A stretch of 64,000 nt of DNA, from contig CP070719.1 of NCBI GenBank assembly GCA_020350725.1, forward strand, positions 1,407,431 through 1,471,430, given 5' to 3'. The DNA comes from a bacterium (GTDB lineage: Bacteria; BMS3Abin14). The translations under genes were made by a program, and so were the position numbers. The notes beneath the pieces were generated by a model that was given only the letters and a program-made list of their open reading frames with translations, was not told the origin of the DNA and did no database searches. Of this stretch, positions 18,133-26,952 are shown piece by piece; positions within the stretch are counted from its first letter, which is position 1; each line of letters starts with the position of its first letter.

Positions 18133-18719
18133 TGAAGGGAATCGGCCGGCTCATCCTGGTTCTGGCTGTCATCTGCGCGGGAGCGGCATTTGCCCTCTCC
18201 CTGGTCTTTGCCGTAACCAAGGAGCCCATCGCCTACCAGAAGAAGCTGGAAGTCATCCGGTCCCTGCAGGCAGTCCTGCCCGGTTTGGCCATCGACCCGG
18301 ACAGGGATTTCATTGACGTTCCCAGGGAGGAGGGCGAGGCGCTTCGGATCTTCCGGTCGCCGAGCGATGACGGTATCGCCGGTGTGGCGTTCGAGGTGAT
18401 AGCGCCTGACGGATACAGCGGAAATATCTACATCATGATGGGCGTTTTCCCCGACGGGACCCTGGGCGGAATAGAGATCCTCAGCCACGCCGAGACCCCC
18501 GGTCTGGGATCTCTCATCACCGAGGAGGAGTGGAAGTCGATCTTCAAGGGACGGTCTCTTGCAAACACGAACTTCAAGGTGAAGAAGGACGGCGGAGACA
18601 TCGACCAGATCACCGGGGCCACCATATCGCCCCGCGCCATTGCCGGAGCCGTCGAGAAGGGACTGAGGTGGTTCGAGGCTAACCGGGACACCGTCCTGGC
18701 TGCCGGGGAGGGAGCCTGA
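18129..18719 (+). CDS. rnfG: Rnf electron transport complex subunit G
   Basis: 196 residues: one N-terminal membrane anchor (about 5-28) and a periplasmic FMN-binding domain. The segment QITGATISPRA near residue 165 is the flavinylation motif in which a threonine takes FMN through a phosphoester bond. The GVAFEVIAPDGYSG and ETPGLGSLI segments also match. ATG 18129 and ATG 18132 are both possible starts. It overlaps rnfD by 4 bases and rnfE by 1. Confidence 0.95.
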   Translation: MMKGIGRLILVLAVICAGAAFALSLVFAVTKEPIAYQKKLEVIRSLQAVLPGLAIDPDRDFIDVPREEGEALRIFRSPSDDGIAGVAFEVIAPDGYSGNIYIMMGVFPDGTLGGIEILSHAETPGLGSLITEEEWKSIFKGRSLANTNFKVKKDGGDIDQITGATISPRAIAGAVEKGLRWFEANRDTVLAAGEGA

Positions 18720-19315
18720 TGAGCGGATACGGACATGAATTCAACAAAGGGATCTGGCTGGAGAATCCCGTCTTCAAGATGGCCCTCGGCCTGTGTCCGG
18801 CACTGGCCGTTACCAACAGCGTGATCAACGGCGTCGCCATGGGGCTGGCCTCCACCTTCGTGCTCGTATGTTCCAATACCGTGGTGGCGACCCTGCGGAA
18901 CGTGATTCCGAGCAAAGTCCGCATCCCGTCCTTTATCATCGTCATCGCCTCCTTTGTCACCATCGTGGACCTGACGATGAACGCCTATGCCCACCAGATG
19001 CACAAGACGCTGGGCCTGTTCATACCCCTTATCGTGGTCAATTGCCTCATCCTGGGACGTTCGGAGGCCTTCGCTTCACGCCATCCCATTCTCCGGTCCA
19101 TCGTTGACGGACTCGGGATGGGGGTCGGCTTCACGCTGGCCCTGGCTGTCATCGGGGCCGCCCGCGAGATACTGGGAAACGGAACCCTTCTCGGCTACCA
19201 TGTCATGGGCTCGGATTACACCGACATGCTCGTCATGATCCTGCCCCCCGGAGCCTTCCTTGCCATGGGTGTTCTGCTCGGTATTTTCAACGCCATCGAC
19301 CGGGTCCGGTCGTAG
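18719..19315 (+). CDS. rnfE: Rnf electron transport complex subunit E
   Basis: 198 residues and about six membrane helices. LGLCPALAVTNSVINGVAMGL near the N-terminus identifies RnfE/NqrD, together with GRSEAFASRHPILRSIVDGLGMG. It is the last rnf gene here: the next frame is lpxC after 182 bases, and neither rnfA nor rnfB is found next to it on either side. Either those genes lie elsewhere, or the operon has been broken. Confidence 0.95.
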   Translation: MSGYGHEFNKGIWLENPVFKMALGLCPALAVTNSVINGVAMGLASTFVLVCSNTVVATLRNVIPSKVRIPSFIIVIASFVTIVDLTMNAYAHQMHKTLGLFIPLIVVNCLILGRSEAFASRHPILRSIVDGLGMGVGFTLALAVIGAAREILGNGTLLGYHVMGSDYTDMLVMILPPGAFLAMGVLLGIFNAIDRVRS

Positions 19316-19458
19316 GCCGAGTGTTGCAATTTGGACACAACATGTGGTCATTCCGCCACGGATCTTGCCCGTTGTACCGGCCGAACTCCGTCACAAGCGT
19401 CCTTTATGTCATTGTAAATACCTGTAATATAACGAAAAAAAAGGATTGATCCGGTCTC

Positions 19459-19491
19459 GTTACCTCTGGCACGCATGTTGCCAAAGGTAAC
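19459..19491 (+). promoter_or_regulatory. 13-bp inverted repeat containing a sigma54-like sequence, before lpxC
   Basis: GTTACCTCTGGCA and TGCCAAAGGTAAC form a 12-of-13 inverted repeat around a 7-base spacer, ending 6 bases before the lpxC ATG. Inside it, TGGCACG-CATG-TTGC (19467-19481) fits the -24/-12 consensus of sigma54 exactly. Transcription from it would begin only about 5 bases before the ATG. An operator or a translation-control hairpin is therefore at least as likely. Confidence 0.5.
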
Positions 19492-19497
19492 CTCGGT

Positions 19498-20436
19498 ATG
19501 AAGGATCTCGTGGAGCAGAAGACCCTCATGGGGAGCATGGAGTTTGCCGGGACGGCTCTGCACACCGGAGCGGATACGTCCGTGCGGGTCATTCCCGGAG
19601 CCCCTGATTCAGGGTATCGATTCCGGCGGCTCGACGTGCCCGGGGCCCCCGAGGTCGAGGCCAGCGTTCACAATATCAGCGATACTCTTCTCGCCACCAG
19701 CCTGGGCTTGAACGGAACCTCCGTCAAGACGGTGGAGCATATTCTCTCCGCAATGGCAGGGTCCGGAGTCGACAACGCCGTCATCGAGGTGGACGGTGAC
19801 GAGATCCCCATAATGGACGGGAGCGCCGCTCCCTTCGTGCAGGGCATCGAGATCGTAGGCCTCGCGGGCCAGGGCGTTCCCAAGAGGATGTTACGGATCA
19901 AGGAGGAGATCGTCGCCGGCAATGGAGACGCCAGCGCCGCCCTCAGCCCTTCGGACTTCTTCAGGATCTCCTTCAGGATCGCATTCGATCACCCTGCAGT
20001 GGGCGTTCAGGAGCTTGATTTTCTGTACTCCCCCGAAGCCTACAGGAGGGATATCGCCTTCGCCCGGACCTTTGGTTTCTATCGGGATGTGGAGAGGCTC
20101 CAGGAAAAGGGTCTCGCCCTTGGCGGTTCCTTCGACAATGCTGTCGTTGTGGGGGATGAGGGTGTGATGAATGAGGGAGGGCTGAGGGCGCCCGACGAGT
20201 TCGTCCGGCACAAGATCCTCGACACCATCGGTGACCTCTCCCTTCTGGGAATTCCCATCCTCGGGCATTACCAGGGACACAAGGCGGGGCACGCGGTAAA
20301 TCGCCTCCTCATGCAGGAGGTCCTCCAGCACCCCGAACGGTGGGAACTGGTGTGCCTGGAAGAAATTGCTCAGGAAAAGGTTGTCCTCCATCCCATTGGG
20401 AAGATGGTGGAAATCGGGGTTTCGGCAACCCTCTGA
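19498..20436 (+). CDS. lpxC: UDP-3-O-acyl-N-acetylglucosamine deacetylase
   Basis: 312 residues, the normal length for the zinc enzyme that commits lipid A synthesis. The first zinc motif is in VEHILSAMAG, followed by DNAVIEVDGDEIPIMDGSA. The second zinc region is RHKILDTIGDLSLLG, and the catalytic His lies in GHYQGHKAGH. The ATG at 19498 gives the usual N-terminus (QKTLMGSMEFAGTALHTG). It stands as a single gene with a clear terminator 28 bases downstream, not in a cell-division or lpx cluster. Confidence 0.96.
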   Translation: MKDLVEQKTLMGSMEFAGTALHTGADTSVRVIPGAPDSGYRFRRLDVPGAPEVEASVHNISDTLLATSLGLNGTSVKTVEHILSAMAGSGVDNAVIEVDGDEIPIMDGSAAPFVQGIEIVGLAGQGVPKRMLRIKEEIVAGNGDASAALSPSDFFRISFRIAFDHPAVGVQELDFLYSPEAYRRDIAFARTFGFYRDVERLQEKGLALGGSFDNAVVVGDEGVMNEGGLRAPDEFVRHKILDTIGDLSLLGIPILGHYQGHKAGHAVNRLLMQEVLQHPERWELVCLEEIAQEKVVLHPIGKMVEIGVSATL

Positions 20437-20461
20437 CAACCGTTCCCGGATATGTTTCAGC

Positions 20462-20488
20462 AGAGCCGGTTCACTCCGGCTTTTTTTT
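20462..20488 (+). terminator. intrinsic terminator after lpxC
   Basis: AGCCGG and CCGGCT (20464-20469 with 20476-20481) pair around a 6-base loop, followed directly by a run of eight T. Confidence 0.85.
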
Positions 20489-20599
20489 GTCGGGGACATT
20501 AACCGGGAGAACGCGACCTGACTCCCGGATACCGCATTCCTGAATCCCTTCTCCCATCTCCACCTTGATCATCCCCTTCAACTCCGCTTAAATATCCGT

Positions 20600-21169
20600 A
20601 TGCGGCACTCCGGAGTGAAGCTCCTCCTCACCGGAAAACCCGGCTGCGGCAAGACCACCCTTATCAAGAAGATCGTCGGGGCCCTGCCGTCGGCGGCCGT
20701 TGGATTCTATACAGAGGAGATCCGCGGTGCGCATGGCCGGCGTAAAGGCTTTTCCCTGCTCACATTGGACGGCCGGAGAGGCACGCTGGCCGCTGTCGGC
20801 ACGGGAGGGCACCACAGGGTAGGGCGATATCGCGTGAACCTGGACTGTGTGGACCGCCTGGCGGTCGCTTCACTGCACACGGAGGACGAGAACCTGTTGA
20901 TCGTCATCGACGAAGTCGGCAAAATGGAGTGCCTGTCGGGGGCCTTCTGCAACGCGGTGCGCAGAGCACTGGATGGTCCGAACCCGGTGCTGGGTACCGT
21001 CGCGCTGGGAGGTGCCCCCTTCATCAGGGAGATCCGCGACCGGGACGATATAGAGCTCATCGAGGTGACGGCGGACAACAGGCAGTCGCTGGCGGGTGAG
21101 CTGGTGGAAATCCTTGAAACAAGGACGAATAAATGGGACGAAAATGAGGTTGACATCGAAAAGCCTTGA
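20600..21169 (+). CDS. THEP1-family nucleoside triphosphatase
   Basis: A 189-residue P-loop NTPase: Walker A GKPGCGKTT at about 12-20, the family segment GFYTEEIRG after it, and Walker B LLIVIDEVGKMECLS at about 98-112. Members hydrolyse NTPs and have been linked to nucleic-acid or nucleotide metabolism, but the physiological role is not settled. The ATG start lacks an obvious ribosome-binding site. It is followed after 160 bases by the Mth938-domain gene on the same strand. Confidence 0.85.
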   Translation: MRHSGVKLLLTGKPGCGKTTLIKKIVGALPSAAVGFYTEEIRGAHGRRKGFSLLTLDGRRGTLAAVGTGGHHRVGRYRVNLDCVDRLAVASLHTEDENLLIVIDEVGKMECLSGAFCNAVRRALDGPNPVLGTVALGGAPFIREIRDRDDIELIEVTADNRQSLAGELVEILETRTNKWDENEVDIEKP

Positions 21170-21329
21170 CGGGGAGGGCCGCGGAGGCGCCGCACGGGGC
21201 ACTGCCGCCCTTCGACAGGCTCAGAGCCGGCCCGGGACCACGGAGAAAACCTTTTGGATTTTGGTTATATTCCAGTACGGTGATCCGTAAAATCGTGGAA
21301 TTTTCAGGAGAGGGAAGCAGGGCGGACGC

Positions 21330-21674
21330 GTGAAGATCGAAAAGTTCAGCTTCGGCATTATCAGGATCGACGGGCGTGATTACGGCAGTGACGTCCTTCT
21401 CCTTCCTCCGGTGGTCAAAGACACATGGTGGCGGAGGGAGGGGCACACGGTGTTGACCGATGACCTGGTGGACGTCCTTGTCTACAGGCCCACCGTGCTG
21501 GTTGTCGGAAAGGGGGCTTCAGGTCACATGCGGGTGCCGGACAGTACTATCAGGGAGGTCGAGTCCACAGGCACCCGGGTGGAATCCTATCTCACCGAGG
21601 AGGCTTGCCGGCGATTCAACGAGCTTGTGGAGAAAGGGGAAAAGGTCGCGGGGGCCATGCATTTGACGTGCTGA
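21330..21674 (+). CDS. Mth938-like domain (DUF498) protein
   Basis: A 114-residue single-domain protein of the Mth938/NDUFAF3-like fold: IEKFSFGIIRIDGRDYGSDVLLLP, then DLVDVLVYRPTVLVVGKGASG and the C-terminal GEKVAGAMHLTC. The family has no agreed enzymatic activity. The GTG start at 21330 has GAGAGGGAAG upstream. The preceding gap (about 21210-21230) holds CTTCGACAGGCTCAGAG, a dispersed intergenic repeat type seen in many bacterial genomes. Confidence 0.85.
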   Translation: MKIEKFSFGIIRIDGRDYGSDVLLLPPVVKDTWWRREGHTVLTDDLVDVLVYRPTVLVVGKGASGHMRVPDSTIREVESTGTRVESYLTEEACRRFNELVEKGEKVAGAMHLTC

Positions 21675-21864
21675 AAAGCAGTGCTGGGGACTGAGAGCTG
21701 AGCGCAAAGCCGAGGCATAAAATGTAGAGGGGAATCCAGGTCCGGGTCCCAGGTTCCAAGTTCCGTGTTCCAGGCCCAGGATTCCAGACACTGGAGCCTG
21801 GAAACTGCCTTTTCTTTTCCACCTTCCCCTTTTCCCTCTCTTCTTTCCCCTGTAATATTCTTCC

Positions 21865-23493
21865 ATGGAAAGCGACTGGGGAGAAAAGACAACTATCCGG
21901 GCCGGGATCAACGCCATAGCGGGCGAGATGTACGCGACTCTGGCGAGTACCTTTCCCGTCTGCTGCGCATCCGATGAGTTCACCTTTTTCCCTCAGGCCA
22001 TCAGGGATGAACCGGACTGGTCGGTGTGGGATGATTTTTCCCCCGACCGGGTCGAAGAGGTCTGCGCCAGGCTCTCCGGCTGGGAGGCCGGGCTCGAAGA
22101 CCTGGAGAGGAGGGGAGGGGATCGGGGAGAGGACTTCGACAGCCGGGTCGATGCCCAGGTCCTCTTTCGCTGCGCCAGAGCGCTGCGCGAGCAGCTCCGG
22201 GAGGTAAGGTGGCATGAGAAACAGCCCACCTTTATTCTCACCGTCGTCACGACCGGCATCCTGCAGGCCATGGAAGCGGGCGGTGAAGCGCTGCGTGAGA
22301 GGATCAAAAAGCTGCCGGCCTTCCTGGGCCGGTCAGCCCGAGCGATGGAGAGTGTCCCGGACCTTTTCGTTCGGATGGGCATCGAGATGGCTGAGGCAAC
22401 CGGAGAATGGCTTCGGACCCTTGAGGTTGAGGAAGGGATCGAAGCATCCTGTCTGGCCCTGCAGGAGTTCACCGACCGTCTTGGTGCGGTTTCCACAGTG
22501 AGGGATTTCCGACTTGCCCCCGACGTTCTGGACCGTGTCCTTGCCGATCACATGGGAAGCGGCCTTTCCGCCTCCGACATCCTCGATGAACTCAGCGATG
22601 AGAGAGCCTATATGAGATCCATTCTCCAGGAGGAGGCCTTCCGGATCGGTCAGGGGCAATCGTGGCGGGACGCCTGGGAAAAAATTCCCCTGGAGGAAAT
22701 ACCGGCGGGAGGTAAGCTGGCGCTCCTGGGAAAGGAGATCCAGTCGTTGGAAAAGCACTGCGTGGAGGCCGGATTCGTCGACGGGGAATCCGTTCGGAGG
22801 AGTTCCCTCGAGGTCGCCTCCCTGCCCGAATCCCTCAGTGCGGTGCGTGCTGCCGACTCCTACAACGCCCGACCCGGTCATCCCTATCCCGGCGGCACCT
22901 TTTACGTCTTCAGCGGCGGCAGCCTGGGTGCCTCATCCCGCCGCGTCCATCCCGTGTACAGGATGACCGTAGCCCACGAGGCCTGGCCGGGACACCACAT
23001 GCTGGATCTCTCCCGCTGGAACCAGGAGAGACCCCTGCGCCGTCCCCTGGAGTACGCTCTGTTCTACGAGGGCTGGGCCTGCTTCGCCGAGGAACTGGTA
23101 AGGGAGACGGGCTACTTCGATCGCCCGTACGACCGGCTGATCCTCGCCCGGCGGCGCTACCGGCATGCCGTCCGGGGGGCGGTGGACATTCTGATGCACA
23201 TGGGGCGGCTTGATCTCGAGCGGGCCGCCCGGATCCTCTCCGGAGAGGGATTTCCGCCGGAGAGGGCGCGGATGACGGTGGAAAAATACGCCCTGCGTCC
23301 CGGTTATCAGATGTGCTACACTCTGGGGTCGAGAAAATTCCGGCGCCTGTACGATCTGTTCGGAAAAGAGAATAGGGCCGGTTTCGTCCGGAGGGTGATG
23401 GCCTCCGGCGAGATCGGTTTCGATCATCTGGAGGGAATCCTGACGGGACATTCCGGTCCAGCGTCCAGCGTCCCGGGACCAATGGGAGGATAA
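21865..23493 (+). CDS. DUF885-family putative metallopeptidase
   Basis: 542 residues without a signal peptide. The family's zinc-like motif is present as AHEAWPGHHM (usual form HEGxPGHH) near residue 373. It is followed by ALFYEGWACFAEELVRE and a Tyr-rich segment RPGYQMCYTLGSRKFR. DUF885 proteins are predicted gluzincin-type peptidases; few have been characterised. Gly to Ala in the motif (HEAWPGHH) is a mild variation. The ATG start at 21865 follows a pyrimidine-rich, repeat-word gap, and no strong ribosome-binding site is visible. Confidence 0.8.
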   Translation: MESDWGEKTTIRAGINAIAGEMYATLASTFPVCCASDEFTFFPQAIRDEPDWSVWDDFSPDRVEEVCARLSGWEAGLEDLERRGGDRGEDFDSRVDAQVLFRCARALREQLREVRWHEKQPTFILTVVTTGILQAMEAGGEALRERIKKLPAFLGRSARAMESVPDLFVRMGIEMAEATGEWLRTLEVEEGIEASCLALQEFTDRLGAVSTVRDFRLAPDVLDRVLADHMGSGLSASDILDELSDERAYMRSILQEEAFRIGQGQSWRDAWEKIPLEEIPAGGKLALLGKEIQSLEKHCVEAGFVDGESVRRSSLEVASLPESLSAVRAADSYNARPGHPYPGGTFYVFSGGSLGASSRRVHPVYRMTVAHEAWPGHHMLDLSRWNQERPLRRPLEYALFYEGWACFAEELVRETGYFDRPYDRLILARRRYRHAVRGAVDILMHMGRLDLERAARILSGEGFPPERARMTVEKYALRPGYQMCYTLGSRKFRRLYDLFGKENRAGFVRRVMASGEIGFDHLEGILTGHSGPASSVPGPMGG

Positions 23494-23592
23494 CGGGAAG
23501 CCTCAGATCGATGGGCTCAACCCTCCATTGACGGCTTTACGGTCTTTGATGTGCGACGCGGGACGCGAGAGGAAATATTGAAGGGGAGATCT

Positions 23593-24984
23593 ATGGAGGA
23601 CTTTCTCGGATATCACTCGGAATGGAACCTGGGCAGTCCCGGAGGGTGGGACTACCAGCGCGTCACCCAGATCATCGGCAAGGCGGTGTGGGAGAGGCTC
23701 AACCGGGTCAGGGAAATCGGTGTCGAGCTTGATTTCGACCACCCTCTCCTCTATCCCGTTTACGGGTTTACGGACATGCTGGTCAAGGCTCACAGGGACC
23801 GGGAGGGATCCAATGCCGGTTTTATCGCGGTAGTGGCGGAGGAGGAAACCCTCGAGGACGTCACGGAGAACGTCAACCTTGCCAACCGCCTGAACGCCAT
23901 TGACGGCATCAGCAGCGCCCTCATGGCCCCCCACGAGCTTGAGCTCGCCGGCGGAAGGATCTCATGGAAAGGGGAGCCCGTGTCCATTATTTTCATGGAT
24001 TTCAACACGGACGTGCTCCTCTCCCTGCACCGCAGCCGGGGCCTTTCCCCACTCATCCGGGCGGTGCAGGAGGGCAGGGTGATCAATCCCCGGGGAACGG
24101 AACCCATTAACGTCAAGAGCATGTTCGAGGTGATGTCGGGCAGGTTCCGGGATCGCTTCCACCCGGAGACGGTCAGGAGGACCCCCTGGACCGCTCGTTT
24201 CTTCGCCAGGGAGGCCGTGGGACCGGCAGGTGAGGTGATCGGTGATCTGGTTGAGTGGACACGGGACAACTGGGAACACCTGGTCCTGAAACCGGAAAGG
24301 GGATACTCCGGGATCGGGGTCCGCGTCGGGGGGGTTAACCCGGATCCGGACGATGCCATCGACCTTGCCCTGAGGAAAGGCGATTACATCGTCCAGGAGA
24401 AGATCCCCCTGAACCTTTGGGCCGAGGACAATCCCGCCCTGAACGCTGAGGACGAGAGGATCGACCTGGAGAGGTATCAGACCGATTTCAGGTGCCTCAT
24501 GGGTCCGGAGGGCCTGTTCGGATTTCTGGTCCGATTCGGCGGTGTGCCCACGAACGTGGGAAGCGGAGGAGGGGTGCAGCCTCTGGCGGTCCTCAGGTCG
24601 GACATGACCGTGCGGGAAGCCGTCAGCAGGATGAACGAAAACATCCTGTCCATGGCATACGGCGACGTCCGTGAGATAGTGGATCTGCAGGAGGAGTTGG
24701 CTCTTGAGCACCGATTCACCTATCTGCTGGGACCCATCAGGATCGCCCTCCGGCCCAGGATTATCTCTTCGGGGCATCTTGACGCTCTGGAACACTACGG
24801 TGCCGCCATGTGGGAGGACTGTCTGACCCTTGAGAGGATGTGGCTGGCGGGACAACTGGACGATTACGTCGACATGGAGGAGGAAGAACTGGCTATTTCG
24901 AGAAGCCAGCCCTGGCGGGGCGGGGCGGCAGTGTTTGCCTCGGACGGTCTGTTCAGCTTCGGGGCCCATCCGGAGGGGCCATGA
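23593..24984 (+). CDS. ATP-grasp-like ligase (candidate), uncharacterised
   Basis: 463 residues with no membrane or signal segment. The central part reads like an ATP-grasp fold. HLVLKPERGYSGIGVRVG (about 235-252) resembles the nucleotide-binding lysine strand and glycine loop, KGDYIVQEKIPL the adenine-contact strand, and DFRCLMGPEGLFGFLVRFG plus PTNVGSGGG the metal-binding end. The amino-terminal third is unlike any family I can name. ATG 23593 is chosen because AAGGGGAGA precedes it; the frame is open 14 codons further to GTG 23551. It overlaps the methyltransferase start by 4 bases, so the two proteins probably act in one pathway. The substrate is unknown. Confidence 0.6.
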   Translation: MEDFLGYHSEWNLGSPGGWDYQRVTQIIGKAVWERLNRVREIGVELDFDHPLLYPVYGFTDMLVKAHRDREGSNAGFIAVVAEEETLEDVTENVNLANRLNAIDGISSALMAPHELELAGGRISWKGEPVSIIFMDFNTDVLLSLHRSRGLSPLIRAVQEGRVINPRGTEPINVKSMFEVMSGRFRDRFHPETVRRTPWTARFFAREAVGPAGEVIGDLVEWTRDNWEHLVLKPERGYSGIGVRVGGVNPDPDDAIDLALRKGDYIVQEKIPLNLWAEDNPALNAEDERIDLERYQTDFRCLMGPEGLFGFLVRFGGVPTNVGSGGGVQPLAVLRSDMTVREAVSRMNENILSMAYGDVREIVDLQEELALEHRFTYLLGPIRIALRPRIISSGHLDALEHYGAAMWEDCLTLERMWLAGQLDDYVDMEEEELAISRSQPWRGGAAVFASDGLFSFGAHPEGP

Positions 24985-25769
24985 GAATTCGGGTGAATGA
25001 GGATTGGTGGAAGACCCTTTTCGATGAGATCTATCTGCTCACAGATGCCCGGTCGGTCTGCGACGAAGAACTGTCGAGCAGGGAGGTGGATCTGATCTGC
25101 CGGTTGATGGCCCCGGGTAAGGAGGACCGCATCCTGGATATGTGCGGGGGCCAGGGCAGGCACAGCCTTGAACTGGCGTCGAGGGGCTTTGCCGGCTGCA
25201 CCGTACTGGATTACTCCCAGTACCTGGTGGACCAGGGGATGAAGACGGCTCGATCGCGAAAGATCGAGGTGGACTTTATCAGGAGTGACGCCAGAGACAC
25301 CGGTCTGCCGGGGTCCTCCTTCGACCACGTCATGATCCTGGGGAATTCTCTCGGATATCTCCCCGAGATCGATGACGACCTGAAGATCCTCAAGGAGGCC
25401 TACCGCCTCCTGAAAGCGGGCGGAAACCTGCTTTTAGACGTGGCCGACGGAAAGCTGGTCAAGGACAGCATGGCCCCTGTGGCCTGGCACGAGACGGACG
25501 GAACGGTGGTTGTCTGTCGGAGAAGGGAGCTGAAGGGCGACAGTGTCAGCGCCAGGGAACTGGTCCTGTGCAAGGAGAGGGGACTGCTTCGGGATCAGGC
25601 CTACAGGGTCCGCCTGTTTGAATCGAACGATCTCAAGGGACTGCTGACCGAGGCCGGGTTTTCAACGGTCGATGTCCACAGTGATTTTTCCCCCCACGCC
25701 GGTGACGAAGACTACGGCTTCATGGATAAACGCCTGCTGGTCACGGCCGTCAAGGGAGCTTTTGATTAA
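24981..25769 (+). CDS. class I SAM-dependent methyltransferase
   Basis: 262 residues. Motif I is ILDMCGGQGRHSLELASRG, followed by the acidic strand end LDYSQ. FDHVMILGNSLGYL forms motif IV and LLKAGGNLLLDV motif V. The acceptor substrate cannot be deduced. The N-terminus (NEDWWKTLFDEIYLLTDARSV) is common in a group of uncharacterised bacterial methyltransferases. Translation is coupled to the upstream ATP-grasp-like gene by an ATGA overlap. An intrinsic terminator follows 65 bases after the stop. Confidence 0.85.
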   Translation: MRIRVNEDWWKTLFDEIYLLTDARSVCDEELSSREVDLICRLMAPGKEDRILDMCGGQGRHSLELASRGFAGCTVLDYSQYLVDQGMKTARSRKIEVDFIRSDARDTGLPGSSFDHVMILGNSLGYLPEIDDDLKILKEAYRLLKAGGNLLLDVADGKLVKDSMAPVAWHETDGTVVVCRRRELKGDSVSARELVLCKERGLLRDQAYRVRLFESNDLKGLLTEAGFSTVDVHSDFSPHAGDEDYGFMDKRLLVTAVKGAFD

Positions 25770-25834
25770 AACGGCATTTGCTGATATAGAATAGTCCGTA
25801 CGAGAAGGACCGGGCTACTATATTCACACGGAGG

Positions 25835-25872
25835 GGGAAGCCGCCGGCACATGGAGCGGTTTCCCGTTTTTT
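25835..25872 (+). terminator. intrinsic terminator after the methyltransferase gene
   Basis: GGGAAGCCGC (25835-25844) pairs with GCGGTTTCCC (25856-25865) over 10 bases with one G-U pair and an 11-base loop. A G and six T follow. Confidence 0.85.
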
Positions 25873-25900
25873 CAATCCATGTAGAGCCGGAGGTCGATTG

Positions 25901-26887
25901 ATGAAGGGTAACCGGATTATCGGTACGGGAATGGGGCTGCCCTCCCGAGTGGTGACCAACGAGGATCTGGCCAAGATCGTGAATACCACCGATGAGTGGA
26001 TCACTACGAGAACGGGTATCAAGGAGCGGCGCATCGCTGAGGACCACGAGACAACCTCTGATTTCAGCGCCCTCGCCGCCGAAAATGCCATGGAGATGGC
26101 CGGGATCGGCCCGGAGGAGATCGATCTGATCATCGTCGCTACCCTGTCGCCCGACAGACTGCTGCCCTCGACAGCCTGCCTTGTTCAGGGCAAGATCGGA
26201 GCGAAGAACGCCGCCTGTTTCGATCTGGAGGCAGCCTGCTCGGGATTCGTCTACGGTCTGGCTGTGGCCAACGGCATGATGCCCGACTTGGGGGTCAGGA
26301 CCGCGCTGGTCATCGGAGCCGAAACGCTCTCCCGGGTTCTCGACTGGACGGACAGGAACACCTGCGTCCTCTTTGCGGACGGGGGTGGAGCGGCTATCCT
26401 CCGCCATGAGGGGAATGTGGACAGGGGGATCCTGTCAACCTACCTGAGGGCAGATGGCTCGGCACCTCCGCCGTGGCTGGCCGTCGAACCGGGGGTGGCC
26501 GACCTGAACCCGCTGAGTGAATACGGCAGCAGGGATTTTGCCATCCGCATGGAGGGCAGGGAGGTGTTCAAGTTCGGGGTCCGTGCCCTGCCCGATGCGG
26601 TCCACGGAGCCCTGAAACTGACCGATGGCTTGACGATCCAGGATGTGGACTGGATCATTCCCCATCAGGCCAACGTGCGCATCATTGAGGCGGCCGCCAA
26701 ATCGCTCGATATTCCCTACGAGAGATTCGTTGTCAACCTGCAGAAGTACGGGAACACATCAGGCGGTACCATACCTATAGCCCTTGACGAGGCCAACCGG
26801 GACGGCCGGATCAAGGAGGGGGACATCGTCGCCCTGTCCGGTTTCGGAGCCGGTTTGACCTGGGCGGGTGCGATCATACGATGGTAG
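25901..26887 (+). CDS. fabH: 3-oxoacyl-ACP synthase III
   Basis: 328 residues. FabH condenses acetyl-CoA or another short acyl-CoA with malonyl-ACP to start fatty acid synthesis. The catalytic Cys is in LEAACSGFVYGL, His in IIPHQANVRII and Asn in YGNTSGGTIPIAL, so the Cys-His-Asn triad is complete. TDEWITTRTGIKERR is the usual N-terminal signature. ATG 25901 is preferred (GGAGG 7 bases upstream); an adjoining TTG at 25898 is in frame. It is a stand-alone gene after a terminator, not part of a fab cluster. Confidence 0.95.
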   Translation: MKGNRIIGTGMGLPSRVVTNEDLAKIVNTTDEWITTRTGIKERRIAEDHETTSDFSALAAENAMEMAGIGPEEIDLIIVATLSPDRLLPSTACLVQGKIGAKNAACFDLEAACSGFVYGLAVANGMMPDLGVRTALVIGAETLSRVLDWTDRNTCVLFADGGGAAILRHEGNVDRGILSTYLRADGSAPPPWLAVEPGVADLNPLSEYGSRDFAIRMEGREVFKFGVRALPDAVHGALKLTDGLTIQDVDWIIPHQANVRIIEAAAKSLDIPYERFVVNLQKYGNTSGGTIPIALDEANRDGRIKEGDIVALSGFGAGLTWAGAIIRW

Positions 26888-26952
26888 GGAGGGACATCTC
26901 CTGAATACCGGGAACAAAGAGCTAAGGACCAAGAGCTGAGAACCGGGAACTG

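Noticed and set aside
19467-19481. Calling the sigma54-like box a promoter outright
   Set aside because: It lies inside a palindrome only about 17 bases from the ATG, which would leave a leader of about 5 bases. An operator or hairpin explains it equally well, so it is reported only as an element.
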